Shown here piece after piece: positions 17,115-25,975 of a DNA stretch of 64,000 bases. The DNA lies in NCBI GenBank assembly GCA_934141605.1, contig CAKPCL010000001.1, forward strand, positions 124,001 to 188,000, read 5' to 3'. Numbering within the stretch: the stretch's first letter is position 1; each line of letters opens with the position of its first letter. The stretch comes from an uncultured Clostridia bacterium. Lineage in GTDB: Bacteria; Bacillota; Clostridia; TANB77; CAG-508. A model generated the notes under the pieces. The model had not been told where the DNA came from. It ran no database searches and worked only from the letters and a program-made list of their open reading frames with translations. The translations under genes and the position numbers were made by a program.

Positions 17115-17765
17115 TTATATGTTTATCTCATTATATATTATGTAGATTATTATATTTTGGTTAGTGTCTTTTATTTCCATTTTGGTTGGTTTTCCTGTTT
17201 CTTTTGATATATATAGTGTTTTATATTTTTGATAATTGTTTTCTGATTTAGCTGTTGTTTCCATAATTATTTGGTTGTTTTCTTCTTTAAATTTTGAATT
17301 TGGATTGTTTTTGTAGTTTTCTATAAAGCTTTTTAGGTCTAGGTTGTTTTCTGTTATTTCTGAATAGTTTTCTATTATTTTTGTTAAGCTTAATTTTGAG
17401 TTTTCTATTTTTAGGTTTATTCCTTCTTTTATTATTTTTACTCCCTGTATATTGCTTGGTTCTATTACTTCTTGTTCGTTTTTGCTATTTTCTATGTATG
17501 CTTGTTTTATTTTATATTTGTTGCTGTTTTTGTTGCTTTTTACTTCTACGCTTATTTCTGTTTCGTATGAACTAATATTTAAAATATAGTTTATGATTTC
17601 TTGACTAGTACTATTGTTTCCAATTTTAAAATTTTTAGCCGTTTTATTGTTATTTTTTATAAAAAATATTACTGTTATTATTGCTATTATTATTAATATT
17701 GTTATTATTATTGTTTTTTTATTGTTTTTTTCTTTTGTTTTTGGGTGATAGTGTTTTTTTTGCAT
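17115..17765 (-). CDS. Membrane-anchored LolA/GerS-like protein (tentative)
   Basis: 216 residues: a very basic N-terminus, one membrane segment (about 19-36), then a Lys/Asn-rich extracellular beta-strand domain with TEISVEVKSNKNSNKYKIKQ, YLNIENSKLS-type strands and TLYISKETGKPTKMEI, reminiscent of the LolA-like fold of clostridial GerS. There is no lipobox. In Clostridioides, gerS lies near alr and mazEF, which fits the position just upstream of mazF here. Germination function is inferred only from this weak fold resemblance and synteny. Confidence 0.5.
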   Translation of the reverse strand: MQKKHYHPKTKEKNNKKTIIITILIIIAIITVIFFIKNNNKTAKNFKIGNNSTSQEIINYILNISSYETEISVEVKSNKNSNKYKIKQAYIENSKNEQEVIEPSNIQGVKIIKEGINLKIENSKLSLTKIIENYSEITENNLDLKSFIENYKNNPNSKFKEENNQIIMETTAKSENNYQKYKTLYISKETGKPTKMEIKDTNQNIIIYIIYNEINI

Positions 17766-17864
17766 AATTAAAAGCCTCCTAAAAATTATTATTTATTATA
17801 ATTTTTATTCAGCTTTTTGTTAATTATTATATTTTTTTGTTATTCTAGTACTGTCACATTTGTC

Positions 17865-19826
17865 TCATTTAATTTTGTATCTTTGATTGTCTAGCTTATA
17901 ATTTAATTCTATTTCTTCTTTGCTTAATAGCCTGTCATATATCCTTACTGATTTTATTTTTCCTCCAAAATAGCAATGGGCATCTGGCCATACATCTCCA
18001 CCTACATAATAAGTTTCCCTATCTCTTCCTAAAGAGAATATATTTGCTTTCCAACCGCTTTCTTCCGCAGTATCTTCATTTATATAGGTATTTCCACCAT
18101 CTACATATATATAATTTTTAGTCAAATCACTTCCAAATGATATTGAATTTAATTGATTCAAATAAATTTTATTTTGAGGTATATTATATATTTTATTACC
18201 AAAATATACTGAATTGCATCTTGATGTACCATCATTTATTTCTGATGCCCACAATAGATATGGTGGTGATGTTTTGTTTACTTGATGTCCTCCCAAGTCC
18301 AATATATTTCCATATTGTGATTTAGTGGTTTCTGAAATAATCTCAATTGTTGCACTGTGATTGTTTCCAATTCCATTAAATAATGGATTTGTTGTTGTCA
18401 TATAATCATCTACACCATCAAATATTATTCCGTCGCTTATCCAACCACTGTCAGAATTATAATTAAAATTGTATAATGGCATATCATTTCCATTTCCACT
18501 TATATCTTTCCAAGTTGATGTTGTATTGCTATGTCCATTTCCTGTATTATTTATTCCGTCATAATGCACAACTAGTCCTTCTTGTATATATCCCGGATAT
18601 GCGTTCACAGCATTTGTTATTATAACATTTCCTGCATTATCTTCTGCTTTCATTTTTATATTATAAGTTTGTGCATATGTTAAATTGTCAAATATGTAAA
18701 AATTGCTATTGTTCGTTACCCATGTTGTACCATTATCTTTACTGAAATAATATTGTTTAATCTCACTTTTTTCATATTTTTCAGTAGCCTCTTTGTCAGT
18801 TGTTTTTCCAGTTACTTTTAAACTTGTTATAGTATTAGTTTCAACTGTTGGTGTAAAGTCTTTTGGAGCTAGTTTATCTATGTTTGTTACATTGCCTGTG
18901 GCTGAACCGCCATAATTTTTTCCGTCGTATAATGATACATAAATTTTTCCGTTCTCCGTAAAAACTTGACTTGCTGTGTCTTCCCAGTTCTTACCGTCTT
19001 TACTTGTTTGTAATTTATATCCTGTTATATCTGTATTTAGTGTTGCTGTTACTGTTACAGCCTTATTTGTCCATGTTTCTTTATTAATCTCTGTTCCATC
19101 GACTGTATATGTAAATATTATATCTCCTTCTTCTATGCTTGGTACACTTCCAACTATTATATCTTTTGTTACTTCCGCTGTTTGCTTATTTTCTGCTATT
19201 GCTTCTACTTTTATACTATATGTTTTATTTTGTTTTAATCCTGTGTATGTATATGTTTCTTCTGTTGTTGTTTCTTTTTCTGTATACTTTTCTTCATTTT
19301 CTGCTTTTATATAGTATTTTATTTTTCCGCCTTGATTTCTCCATGTTTTTACTTGTACTGTTATTGAGTTTGTTGTTGATGTTGCATTTACTATTTTTAT
19401 TATTGGTGGAAATTTTCCTTGTTCTCCTATAAATTCTATCCCTTTTAGTGAAACCTTATATACATCTTTGTCTACTATTACATAAAAATATATTTCTATT
19501 TCTTCTCCGTCTTCCTCTGTACTTGTTTCTTCTACTGTTACTTCTTTTCCTATTTCTTTTAGCTCACCTATATTTTTATTTACATCTTCTCTTGTTGCTT
19601 TTATTATTTTTTCTGCACTTCCTGTTGAATTTAGCATTTGTTGTGTTAATAGCTTTAAGTTTAGATATTCTGAAACTTGTGCTCTTTTATTTTCTAGTTC
19701 TGCTCTTTTGGCACTTTCAAATATTCCTGTTCCTGTCATTGCTTGTATTGATATTCCTGCCAGTATTAGCATTAATATTATTGTTATTACTAGTGCTACT
19801 AATGTTATACCTTTACTTTGTTTCAT
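17865..19826 (-). CDS. Large pseudopilin-like surface protein with FN3-like and LamG-like domains
   Basis: 653 residues from ATG 19826, which follows GGAGG; the upstream in-frame extension covers the promoter. The N-terminus SKGITLVALVITIILMLILAG is a type IV prepilin-like signal with N-methylation-type hydrophobic helix. Then come a short acidic coiled region, fibronectin-III-like modules (about residues 140-400, with TYSIKVEAIAENKQTAEV and TYNIKMKAEDNAGNV) and a C-terminal concanavalin/LamG domain (about 430-650, GLVVHYDGINNTGNG to IKSVRIYDRLLSKEEIELNY). This suggests a surface adhesin or glycan-binding minor pilin. Its promoter faces an XRE regulator. Confidence 0.82.
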   Translation of the reverse strand: MKQSKGITLVALVITIILMLILAGISIQAMTGTGIFESAKRAELENKRAQVSEYLNLKLLTQQMLNSTGSAEKIIKATREDVNKNIGELKEIGKEVTVEETSTEEDGEEIEIYFYVIVDKDVYKVSLKGIEFIGEQGKFPPIIKIVNATSTTNSITVQVKTWRNQGGKIKYYIKAENEEKYTEKETTTEETYTYTGLKQNKTYSIKVEAIAENKQTAEVTKDIIVGSVPSIEEGDIIFTYTVDGTEINKETWTNKAVTVTATLNTDITGYKLQTSKDGKNWEDTASQVFTENGKIYVSLYDGKNYGGSATGNVTNIDKLAPKDFTPTVETNTITSLKVTGKTTDKEATEKYEKSEIKQYYFSKDNGTTWVTNNSNFYIFDNLTYAQTYNIKMKAEDNAGNVIITNAVNAYPGYIQEGLVVHYDGINNTGNGHSNTTSTWKDISGNGNDMPLYNFNYNSDSGWISDGIIFDGVDDYMTTTNPLFNGIGNNHSATIEIISETTKSQYGNILDLGGHQVNKTSPPYLLWASEINDGTSRCNSVYFGNKIYNIPQNKIYLNQLNSISFGSDLTKNYIYVDGGNTYINEDTAEESGWKANIFSLGRDRETYYVGGDVWPDAHCYFGGKIKSVRIYDRLLSKEEIELNYKLDNQRYKIK

Positions 19827-19860
19827 CTTTTGTGGTCCTCCTTTTATAATATCTATATCA

Positions 19861-19889
19861 ATTTTACACGCGTTGCGTGTAAAAGTCAA
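19861..19889 (-). promoter_or_regulatory. Pseudopilin promoter occupied by a perfect palindrome (operator)
   Basis: Minus strand: TTGACT (19884-19889), 17-base spacer, TAAAAT (19861-19866). The arms TTTTACACGC (19862-19871) and GCGTGTAAAA (19875-19884), spacer GTT, lie exactly between and over the two promoter boxes. The divergent XRE gene at 19931 has TATAAT at 19910-19915. Binding at the palindrome would block RNA polymerase on the pseudopilin side. Confidence 0.75.
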
Positions 19890-19930
19890 TACGCGTAATA
19901 AGAATATTCTATAATTTATATGGTGATTAT

Positions 19931-20152
19931 ATGAAACTAAGAATTAGAGATTTAAGAGAAGATAAAGATTTAACGCAAGCAAAACTTGCTGAATTATTAG
20001 GTTGTACTCAACAGACTTATTCTAGATATGAGTCTGGTGAAATAACTATTGATATATATAATTTAGCAAAATTGGCAGAATTTTATGGAACTTCTTGTGA
20101 TTATTTATTAGGAATAACTGATATTTCTAAGCCTTATAAAAAAACAAGCTAG
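19931..20152 (+). CDS. Small XRE-family repressor
   Basis: 73 residues, little more than a helix-turn-helix domain: KDLTQAKLAELLGCTQQTYS as the HTH core, then YNLAKLAEFYGTSCDYLLGI. It reads divergently from the pseudopilin gene; the palindrome between them is the natural candidate binding site (inference). ATG follows TATGGTGAT without a strong Shine-Dalgarno. Confidence 0.9.
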   Translation: MKLRIRDLREDKDLTQAKLAELLGCTQQTYSRYESGEITIDIYNLAKLAEFYGTSCDYLLGITDISKPYKKTS

Positions 20153-20189
20153 AATATTTGAATTTTTATCATTTTTAATACTCTAGCTT
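20146..20189 (+). terminator. Hairpin at the end of the small XRE gene
   Basis: AAGCTAGA, overlapping the TAG stop, and TCTAGCTT form an 8-base stem with a long AT-rich loop. Confidence 0.6.
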
Positions 20190-20223
20190 TAAATTACTTT
20201 TTAAATATATTTTATATGTGCTT

Positions 20224-21228
20224 CTATTTAATTTTGTTATATTTTTCTATTTCTTCTTTACTGGCTCCTGTTATTCTTGATATTAAATCTATTGGTAATT
20301 TTTCTTTTAGCATATTTTTTATATGCTCAGTTCTAATTTGAAGCCTACCTGTATTAATATCTTTAATTTTTTCCTCTCTTATCATATCAAATACTGCTAA
20401 CATATCACCTTCACCTCCTACATCTATGCTTTTTAAAATTTCTTTTGCCTTCTTCTCACCAACTATATTTAATGCTAAAACACTTGTTGCTTTATTTAAA
20501 AATTTTCTTTCTTCTTTAGTATATACTGTTGCATTTTTATTTATTTCAATATAAATTCTATTTAAAGTTTCACATAGCTTTTCTTCCGTTTTTGATTTTT
20601 CTATTAACATTATTTTACTTATTATTGATTTTTCTTCTAACAACTCACTATCACTTATTTCATTAATGTCCAAAATGTTATATCTTGATAATTCTTGACC
20701 TTTATAGTTTCTCCATTTATGCTGTATGCTTCTTAAATCAAGTTTTGCGTTCCACTTTTCTTTTCCTGTATATAAGACTATTGGAATTACTAATGAATAT
20801 TCATGCCATTTGCCTATATATTTGTTATCATTTTCCACACTTTCTATTAAATTTAGCTCATATTTTAATATTCTATATGGCATTGAATAATCTATTTTTG
20901 TTTGATGCTCAATAAGAAAAAATACATTTTCATTTTTCATTTTATATACTACATCTGATTCTGAGTTTTTTAATTCTTCAGATATATAACTACTATTATA
21001 TTTTTCAATTTCATTTTCTGTTATTTTTTCATTATCTTTCAAAACTCTATTTATTATTTTTACTGCATCTTTTTTCTTGTCTAGTGCTTTTCTACATATT
21101 TTGTCGTGTGGATTTTTTACTTCTAATAATTGGTATTCTGCTTCATTATCGCTTAAATAATCTTGTTTATGTTTTTCATATTTTTCTTTATATAAGTTAT
21201 ATTCTTTAGTTGTAAATATTTCTATAAT
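20224..21228 (-). CDS. Rpn-family PD-(D/E)XK nuclease / putative transposase, start codon unclear
   Basis: The first conventional start is TTG 21042 (272 aa), but coding similarity clearly continues upstream: in the same frame come NPHDKICRKALDKKKDAVKI and, further up, EYNLYKEKYEKHKQDYLS, with no ATG, GTG or TTG. HDK is the usual N-terminal mark of Rpn/YhgA-like proteins. The PD-(D/E)XK core is visible as SDVVYKMKN followed by VFFLIEHQTKIDYSMPYR, and IVLYTGKEKW follows. Rpn proteins cut DNA and promote RecA-independent recombination. ATT at 21228 lies eight bases after AAAGGAG and could be the start; otherwise the start has been lost. The end given here is that ATT. Confidence 0.75.
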   Translation of the reverse strand: MIEIFTTKEYNLYKEKYEKHKQDYLSDNEAEYQLLEVKNPHDKICRKALDKKKDAVKIINRVLKDNEKITENEIEKYNSSYISEELKNSESDVVYKMKNENVFFLIEHQTKIDYSMPYRILKYELNLIESVENDNKYIGKWHEYSLVIPIVLYTGKEKWNAKLDLRSIQHKWRNYKGQELSRYNILDINEISDSELLEEKSIISKIMLIEKSKTEEKLCETLNRIYIEINKNATVYTKEERKFLNKATSVLALNIVGEKKAKEILKSIDVGGEGDMLAVFDMIREEKIKDINTGRLQIRTEHIKNMLKEKLPIDLISRITGASKEEIEKYNKIK

Positions 21229-21243
21229 AGTTCCATCTCCTTT

Positions 21244-21272
21244 ATTATAATATTTTTTGTTTTTATTGTCAA
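21244..21272 (-). promoter_or_regulatory. Perfect-consensus sigma-A promoter for the Rpn-like gene
   Basis: Minus strand: TTGACA (21267-21272), 17-base spacer, TATAAT (21244-21249). Transcription would begin near 21236, within the AAAGGAGATGG stretch, leaving almost no leader. Confidence 0.85.
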
Positions 21273-21379
21273 TATTTATTTAACAGTTAATATAGTTTTT
21301 TTATCCCTCCCTTGCTTTGTCTTTTTAATTTCTTGGGTTTTCTTTAGATTTAATTTTTGAATAAAATTTTATTGATTAT

Positions 21380-21434
21380 AAAAAGCAACTTATGTGCTAA
21401 ATAGAATATTCTATTTATATCACATATAGTTGCT
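21380..21434 (-). terminator. Long hairpin terminator of the ECF sigma operon
   Basis: AGCAACT...ATAGAAT and ATTCTAT...AGTTGCT form an imperfect stem of about 24 bases with almost no loop, followed on the minus strand by TTTTTAT. Confidence 0.7.
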
Positions 21435-21492
21435 ATTGTAAATAATTTTTTAACAATTTTATGTAGATTTCATCGCAAAATTCGACAAAAAA

Positions 21493-21524
21493 ATGAGACA
21501 GTTTTGCACTGTCCCAAATCTCTC
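21493..21524. repeat. Short dispersed repeat with GCACTGTCCC core
   Basis: GAGACAGTTTTGCACTGTCCC-type element just after the stop of the anti-sigma-like gene; it is a near-palindrome (GACAGT / ACTGTC) related to 13780-13810. Confidence 0.6.
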
Positions 21525-22515
21525 AATCTTTTATAATGCAAATTATTACATTATTTCCTTTTTCATTATATAAACAATAATCATAACTATATCCAGTTTT
21601 ATCAAGGGAAGTTCTTTTTTTAACTGTTATGCCAACTCCTGTATAATAATTTTTATTAATAGTATCATTTTGAATTACTTTTTCTACCATGTTTATTTTT
21701 TTACCTAGACATTTTATATCACAAATTATAGTTCTATTTGATTCATATATACATATTCTGATTAAATCATTAACTGCATTATTGCAATTTTCAATAAATT
21801 CATTTAATCTATTTTTATCATTTGAAACAACTTGGTTTTTATCATTTATAACAAAACAGTTATCAGAAATTGCTTTTTCTATATTATAATCATTTGTTAT
21901 ATTATCTATACTTTTATATTTATTTGTTGTATCTACATCATTAGGTAAATTTATAATTTCTATTTGTTCTCTATATAATTCTTTTGAAATCTTTGTTGAG
22001 ATTACAGTATCATTTTCACTCCATACATCTTTTTTATTGAGTTCTACACATAATTTCTGATTTTCTATATAAATATTAGAAATGTATAGACCAGTTGTAT
22101 TATAATTTTCACCCGCTAATATAATCATAAAATAATTATTGAAATCTTCTCTTTTCATATCAACTAAATTATCCCATACTTTTTTAGCATTTTCATATTC
22201 TTCATATGAATTTATCTTTTTATAATATATACCATTATTCAATATCATATTTTGGTTATAATCATATCCCGGATTTTTATTAAAATTAGTTGATGTACTT
22301 TTTTGAATCAAATTATATGTTGTAATTCCTGCATATACAATTCCTGCAGTAGTAACTAATGAAATTAAAAATGCAATAAATGATTTTACAGCCAATATGT
22401 ATTTTGAATTTTGATATATTTTCTTATAGAAAAAGCTATCGGTATTTTTTCTATTATTTGAATATTTTTCATATTTATTCCATACTTTATTTATAAAATC
22501 TTTTTCTTCTAACAT
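21523..22515 (-). CDS. Putative anti-sigma factor, single-pass membrane protein
   Basis: 330 residues: a cytoplasmic N-terminus of about 40 residues, a membrane segment (about 41-63, AVKSFIAFLISLVTTAGIVY) and an extracellular Asn-rich domain of about 265 residues with no recognised family; one stretch (GLYISNIYIENQKLCVEL) is beta-rich. It overlaps the end of the ECF sigma gene by seven bases, the classical arrangement of a sigma factor with its membrane antagonist. The anti-sigma role is inferred from this. Confidence 0.7.
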   Translation of the reverse strand: MLEEKDFINKVWNKYEKYSNNRKNTDSFFYKKIYQNSKYILAVKSFIAFLISLVTTAGIVYAGITTYNLIQKSTSTNFNKNPGYDYNQNMILNNGIYYKKINSYEEYENAKKVWDNLVDMKREDFNNYFMIILAGENYNTTGLYISNIYIENQKLCVELNKKDVWSENDTVISTKISKELYREQIEIINLPNDVDTTNKYKSIDNITNDYNIEKAISDNCFVINDKNQVVSNDKNRLNEFIENCNNAVNDLIRICIYESNRTIICDIKCLGKKINMVEKVIQNDTINKNYYTGVGITVKKRTSLDKTGYSYDYCLYNEKGNNVIICIIKD

Positions 22516-23087
22516 AAGTAATTCTCCTTTCTTAATAGTTTTTTTAACGATTTTCTTGCTCTGTATATTAACATTTTTGTTTGAGGCATGGTTTTGTTTA
22601 AAATCTTACTAATTTCTTTATATTTAAACTCCTGAAAATCAGCTAAATAAATAGCAATTTGATATTCGTTTTTTAATTTTTTTATATTATTATATAATGA
22701 TTTATATTCTTCCTTTTTTATTACATTATCATCTATGTTATTTTCATTATGTTCAATGTCTAAATCTACTATATATGATTCATCAAACATTACCTTTTTG
22801 TTTTGCTTTTTTAAATAGTTTATTGATCTACTTTTGGCTATTGTATATAAATATGTTTTTAATGTATATTTAAAGTCATATTCTTTTTTATTTATAAGCA
22901 TATATAAAAAAGTATCTTGTGCTAAGTCTTCTGAAACCTCGATGTTCTTAACATATTTCATTATAAATGCTATTAATGGTTTTCTATATCTTTTTATTAT
23001 TAAATTAAAAGCTTCTTTGTTTCCACTTAGAAAGTCTTTATATAGTTCGATATCTGTTTTACTATCTAATATTGAATTTTCTAACAT
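22509..23087 (-). CDS. ECF RNA polymerase sigma factor
   Basis: 192 residues with sigma region 2 (LIIKRYRKPLIAFIMKYVKN, then VSEDLAQDTFLYML) and region 4 (YQIAIYLADFQEFKYKEISK, KTMPQTKMLIYRARKSLKKL). The linker between them is Asp/Asn-rich. ATG follows AGGAGG. It probably directs transcription of this operon and a small extracytoplasmic-stress regulon, held by the membrane protein encoded downstream. Confidence 0.92.
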   Translation of the reverse strand: MLENSILDSKTDIELYKDFLSGNKEAFNLIIKRYRKPLIAFIMKYVKNIEVSEDLAQDTFLYMLINKKEYDFKYTLKTYLYTIAKSRSINYLKKQNKKVMFDESYIVDLDIEHNENNIDDNVIKKEEYKSLYNNIKKLKNEYQIAIYLADFQEFKYKEISKILNKTMPQTKMLIYRARKSLKKLLRKENYLC

Positions 23088-23203
23088 TTTTTCCTCCTTA
23101 TTCTCTTATATGTAATTATATCATATACTTCTACCTTATAATAAATAATCTAATAAAGATTAATTATTATATGTATCTTTTATTATAAATACAAATTAAA
23201 ATT

Positions 23204-23242
23204 AAAAAAGTAACATATAAAAATATTTTATATATTACTTTT
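23204..23242 (-). terminator. Terminator after dusB
   Basis: AAAAGTAA and TTACTTTT with further AT pairing inside; T-run on the minus strand. Confidence 0.7.
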
Positions 23243-23266
23243 CTATAAAAATGTTATTTTAATTTT

Positions 23267-24241
23267 TTATTTGTTGTTAAAGAATTCATTTACTTCTTTT
23301 ATTAGTTCATCTTTATTTTCAATTTTATTAATTTCATTTCTAAACTCACTAGAATTGGGCATATTTTTTGTGTACCAAGCAATATGCTTTCTCATTTCTC
23401 TGATTGCGGTTATTTCTTCTTTTTCTTGTAACTCTAGCTCTATATGTTTTTTTATTACTCTTAATTTTTCTTCATTAGATATTTCTGGTAATTTTTCTCC
23501 TGTTTCTAAAAAATATTTTATTTTTTCAAAAATCCATGGATTTCCAAATACTCCTCTTCCTATCATTATACCGTCAACACCTGTATATTCAAACATCTTT
23601 AGAGCTGATTCTTCATCAACTATATCTCCATTTCCTATTACAGGAATTTTTACATTTTCTTTTACCTTTTTAATTATATCTAAGTCTACTTTTCCTGAAT
23701 ACATTTCAGATCTAGTTCTTCCATGAATAGTTATGGCTGATATTCCTGCATTTTCTGCCATTTGTGCAAATTCAACAGCAACTATGTTGTTGCTATCCCA
23801 CCCTTTTCGTATTTTTAAAGTTACTGTTTTTTTTGAATTTTTAACTACGGATTTTATTACATTTTCTGCTTTTTTTATGTCTAATAGTAATTTACTGCCA
23901 TCTCCATTTTTTACTACTTTAGGAGCTGGACAGCCCATATTTATATCAACTATATCAGCTAGTTCACTTATGTATTTTGCTGCATAACCCATGGTTTCTT
24001 CATCACTACCAAATATTTGCATGCTTATAGGTCTTTGTTCTCCTTGGGTGTTCATTAGTAATTTTGTTTTTGTATCGTTATAATAAATTGCTTTACTGCT
24101 TACCATTTCTGTGCATACAAGCCCAGGTCCAAATTCTTTGCATATTTTACGCAATGCTAAGTCTGTTACTCCTGCCATTGGTGCTAATATTAAGTTGTTT
24201 TCTAGTTCTACATTTCCTATATTTATTTTTTTTAAATACAT
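23267..24241 (-). CDS. dusB: tRNA-dihydrouridine synthase DusB
   Basis: 324 residues, standard for the family. An FMN-binding TIM barrel begins LAPMAGVTDLALRKICK; VDINMGCPAPKVVKNGDGS contains the catalytic Cys; TIHGRTRSEMYSGKVD and PVIGNGDIVDEESA follow, with GVDGIMIGRGVFGNPWIF near the end. It reduces uridines in tRNA D-loops with NADPH. It is the last gene of the minD-minE-rodA-dusB run, 21 bases after rodA. Confidence 0.97.
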   Translation of the reverse strand: MYLKKINIGNVELENNLILAPMAGVTDLALRKICKEFGPGLVCTEMVSSKAIYYNDTKTKLLMNTQGEQRPISMQIFGSDEETMGYAAKYISELADIVDINMGCPAPKVVKNGDGSKLLLDIKKAENVIKSVVKNSKKTVTLKIRKGWDSNNIVAVEFAQMAENAGISAITIHGRTRSEMYSGKVDLDIIKKVKENVKIPVIGNGDIVDEESALKMFEYTGVDGIMIGRGVFGNPWIFEKIKYFLETGEKLPEISNEEKLRVIKKHIELELQEKEEITAIREMRKHIAWYTKNMPNSSEFRNEINKIENKDELIKEVNEFFNNK

Positions 24242-24262
24242 ACTTCCTCCAATGAATTTGGA

Positions 24263-25370
24263 TTATTTTACAAATATTGTTTTTTGTCTTTTGCTACTTA
24301 TGTTTAACAATATTCCTATTAACATGTAACTTGTTATTAATGAGCTTCCTCCATAGCTTACAAATAATAGTGGAACTCCTGTAATTGGTAATAGTCCCAT
24401 TACCATGCCTATATTTTCAGCCATGTGAAATAAAAATATTCCCGCTATTCCAGAAGCTATTAGTGATCCTATATTGTCTTTTGCGGTTTTTGCTATATAC
24501 AGTGCTTTTGTTACTAAAAAGGTATATAGAACTATAATTGTACCGCCCTACAATAAATCCCATTTCTTCTCCTATGACTGAGTATATAAAGTCTGTTGTT
24601 TTAGGGTATAAATATCCTAATTGTGTTTGATTTCCTTTTAATAAGCCCATCCCTGTTAATCTGCCTGCTCCTATTGCTAATTTTGATTGTATTATATTAT
24701 ATCCGCTTCCGCGTGGGTCTGATTCAGGGTTTAAAAATATGTCTATTCTTTTTTTGGCGTGTTCAGGTAGTATAAAGTTGTATAGTATTGGTATTGATAT
24801 GCAAATTATTATTAATGCTCCTATTATATATTTTTTATCTATTCCTGATGTGAATAACATTATTGCTAATGCTATACAGAAGGCCATTGCTGTTCCATAG
24901 TCTGGTTGTTTTATTATTAATAATAATGGCAAGGCTAATACAGCAAATATTATTAACAGTCTGGTTGGTCTATTTATATCTTCTGCATATCTTTCTTGAA
25001 TTTTTGATATTACAAATGTTAAAAACAATATTACTGCAATTTTTGCAAATTCTGATGGTTGGAACGAAAAAGCTCCTATATTAAACCAACTTGTTGCTCC
25101 ATTTACTGGTTTAGTAAATAATACTGCTATTAACAATATAATAAATATACCATAAAAAATTGGTGATAGTTTTACCAATATTTCATAATTTATTAGCATT
25201 ACTATTACCATCATTACTATACTTACCACAAACCATATTATTTGCTTTTTAAATTCATCATATTCTGTTTCTGCTGTGGCTGAAAATAGTGCAATTAATC
25301 CTATAATTGTAAGGATAATTGCAACTATTAATAGTCCCCACTCCATGTTTTTTAATTCTCTTTTTCTCAT
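24263..25370 (-). pseudogene. rodA: RodA (SEDS peptidoglycan polymerase), frameshifted by one extra base
   Basis: The first 275 or so residues are normal RodA: WGLLIVAIILTIIGLIALFS, QIIWFVVSIVMMVIVMLINY, SFQPSEFAKIAVIL, KQPDYGTA, DPRGSGYNIIQSKLAIG and DFIYSVIGEEMGFIVG. Then the frame is lost. Removing one C on the coding strand (extra G at plus 24545) gives GGTIIVLYTFLVTKALY and LPITGVPLLFVSYGGSSL, ending at a TAA at 24263-24265, an intact 368-residue protein. RodA is usually essential in rods, so a sequencing error or very recent mutation is likely. Order minD-minE-rodA is a common clostridial arrangement. Confidence 0.92.
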
Positions 25371-25390
25371 TAAATCACTCTTTTTCTTTT

Positions 25391-25945
25391 TTATTTTTCT
25401 GATTTAATTTCTGCTTTTTCTTGATTTTCTTGTTTTTCTTTGTCTTCTACTTTTTCTATTATTTCTTCTATTATTGCTTGTACTTTTTCTTGTGCTTCTT
25501 CATCTTTGTTTTGGTCATTGTTTTCTTCTTTTTCTGTTGCTTTTTCTTCTTGTTTTTTCTCTTCTGTTTCTTCTGTTTTTTCTGTGTTTTTAGTTTCTTC
25601 TTGTTTTGTTTCTATTTCTTTTTTGCCTATTTTTCTTGCGTCATTTTTTATATTTAGAATAGGAATATTTGCATATAAAGCTGGAGCACCATTTGTTCCG
25701 TCTTCGTTTTCTTTATTTGTTAGTCTTACATCTATTTCTTTTTCGTCTACTTCTATATATTTTTTTATTACATCTATTATTTCTTGTTTCATTAATTCTA
25801 AAAAGTCTGCTGATACATTTGCTCTGTCTTGCATTAATACTAAATGTAGTCTTTCTTTTGCAGCGTCTTTTGAATTTTCTTGTGTTTGTTTTTTGTCTTC
25901 TTTTTTTCCTATATTTTTAAAGAATTGTATTATATTTTCAAACAT
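25391..25945 (-). CDS. minE: MinE with long charged C-terminal extension
   Basis: Residues about 1-100 match MinE, the topological factor that displaces MinD from the membrane: an N-terminal amphipathic stretch, AAKERLHLVLMQDRANVSAD (anti-MinCD helix), and ELMKQEIIDVIKKYIEVDEK. MinE is normally about 90 residues; here 184. The extra 80 are almost pure Glu/Lys/Gln/Asn, probably a disordered or single-helix tail. It lies directly between minD and rodA. Confidence 0.93.
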   Translation of the reverse strand: MFENIIQFFKNIGKKEDKKQTQENSKDAAKERLHLVLMQDRANVSADFLELMKQEIIDVIKKYIEVDEKEIDVRLTNKENEDGTNGAPALYANIPILNIKNDARKIGKKEIETKQEETKNTEKTEETEEKKQEEKATEKEENNDQNKDEEAQEKVQAIIEEIIEKVEDKEKQENQEKAEIKSEK

Positions 25946-25975
25946 TATTCCTACTCCTTCACTTGTTAATTGCTA

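Noticed and set aside
24263..25370. Programmed frameshift in rodA
   Set aside because: There is no slippery sequence, pause structure or internal signal, and the same single-base insertion type occurs in two unrelated genes.
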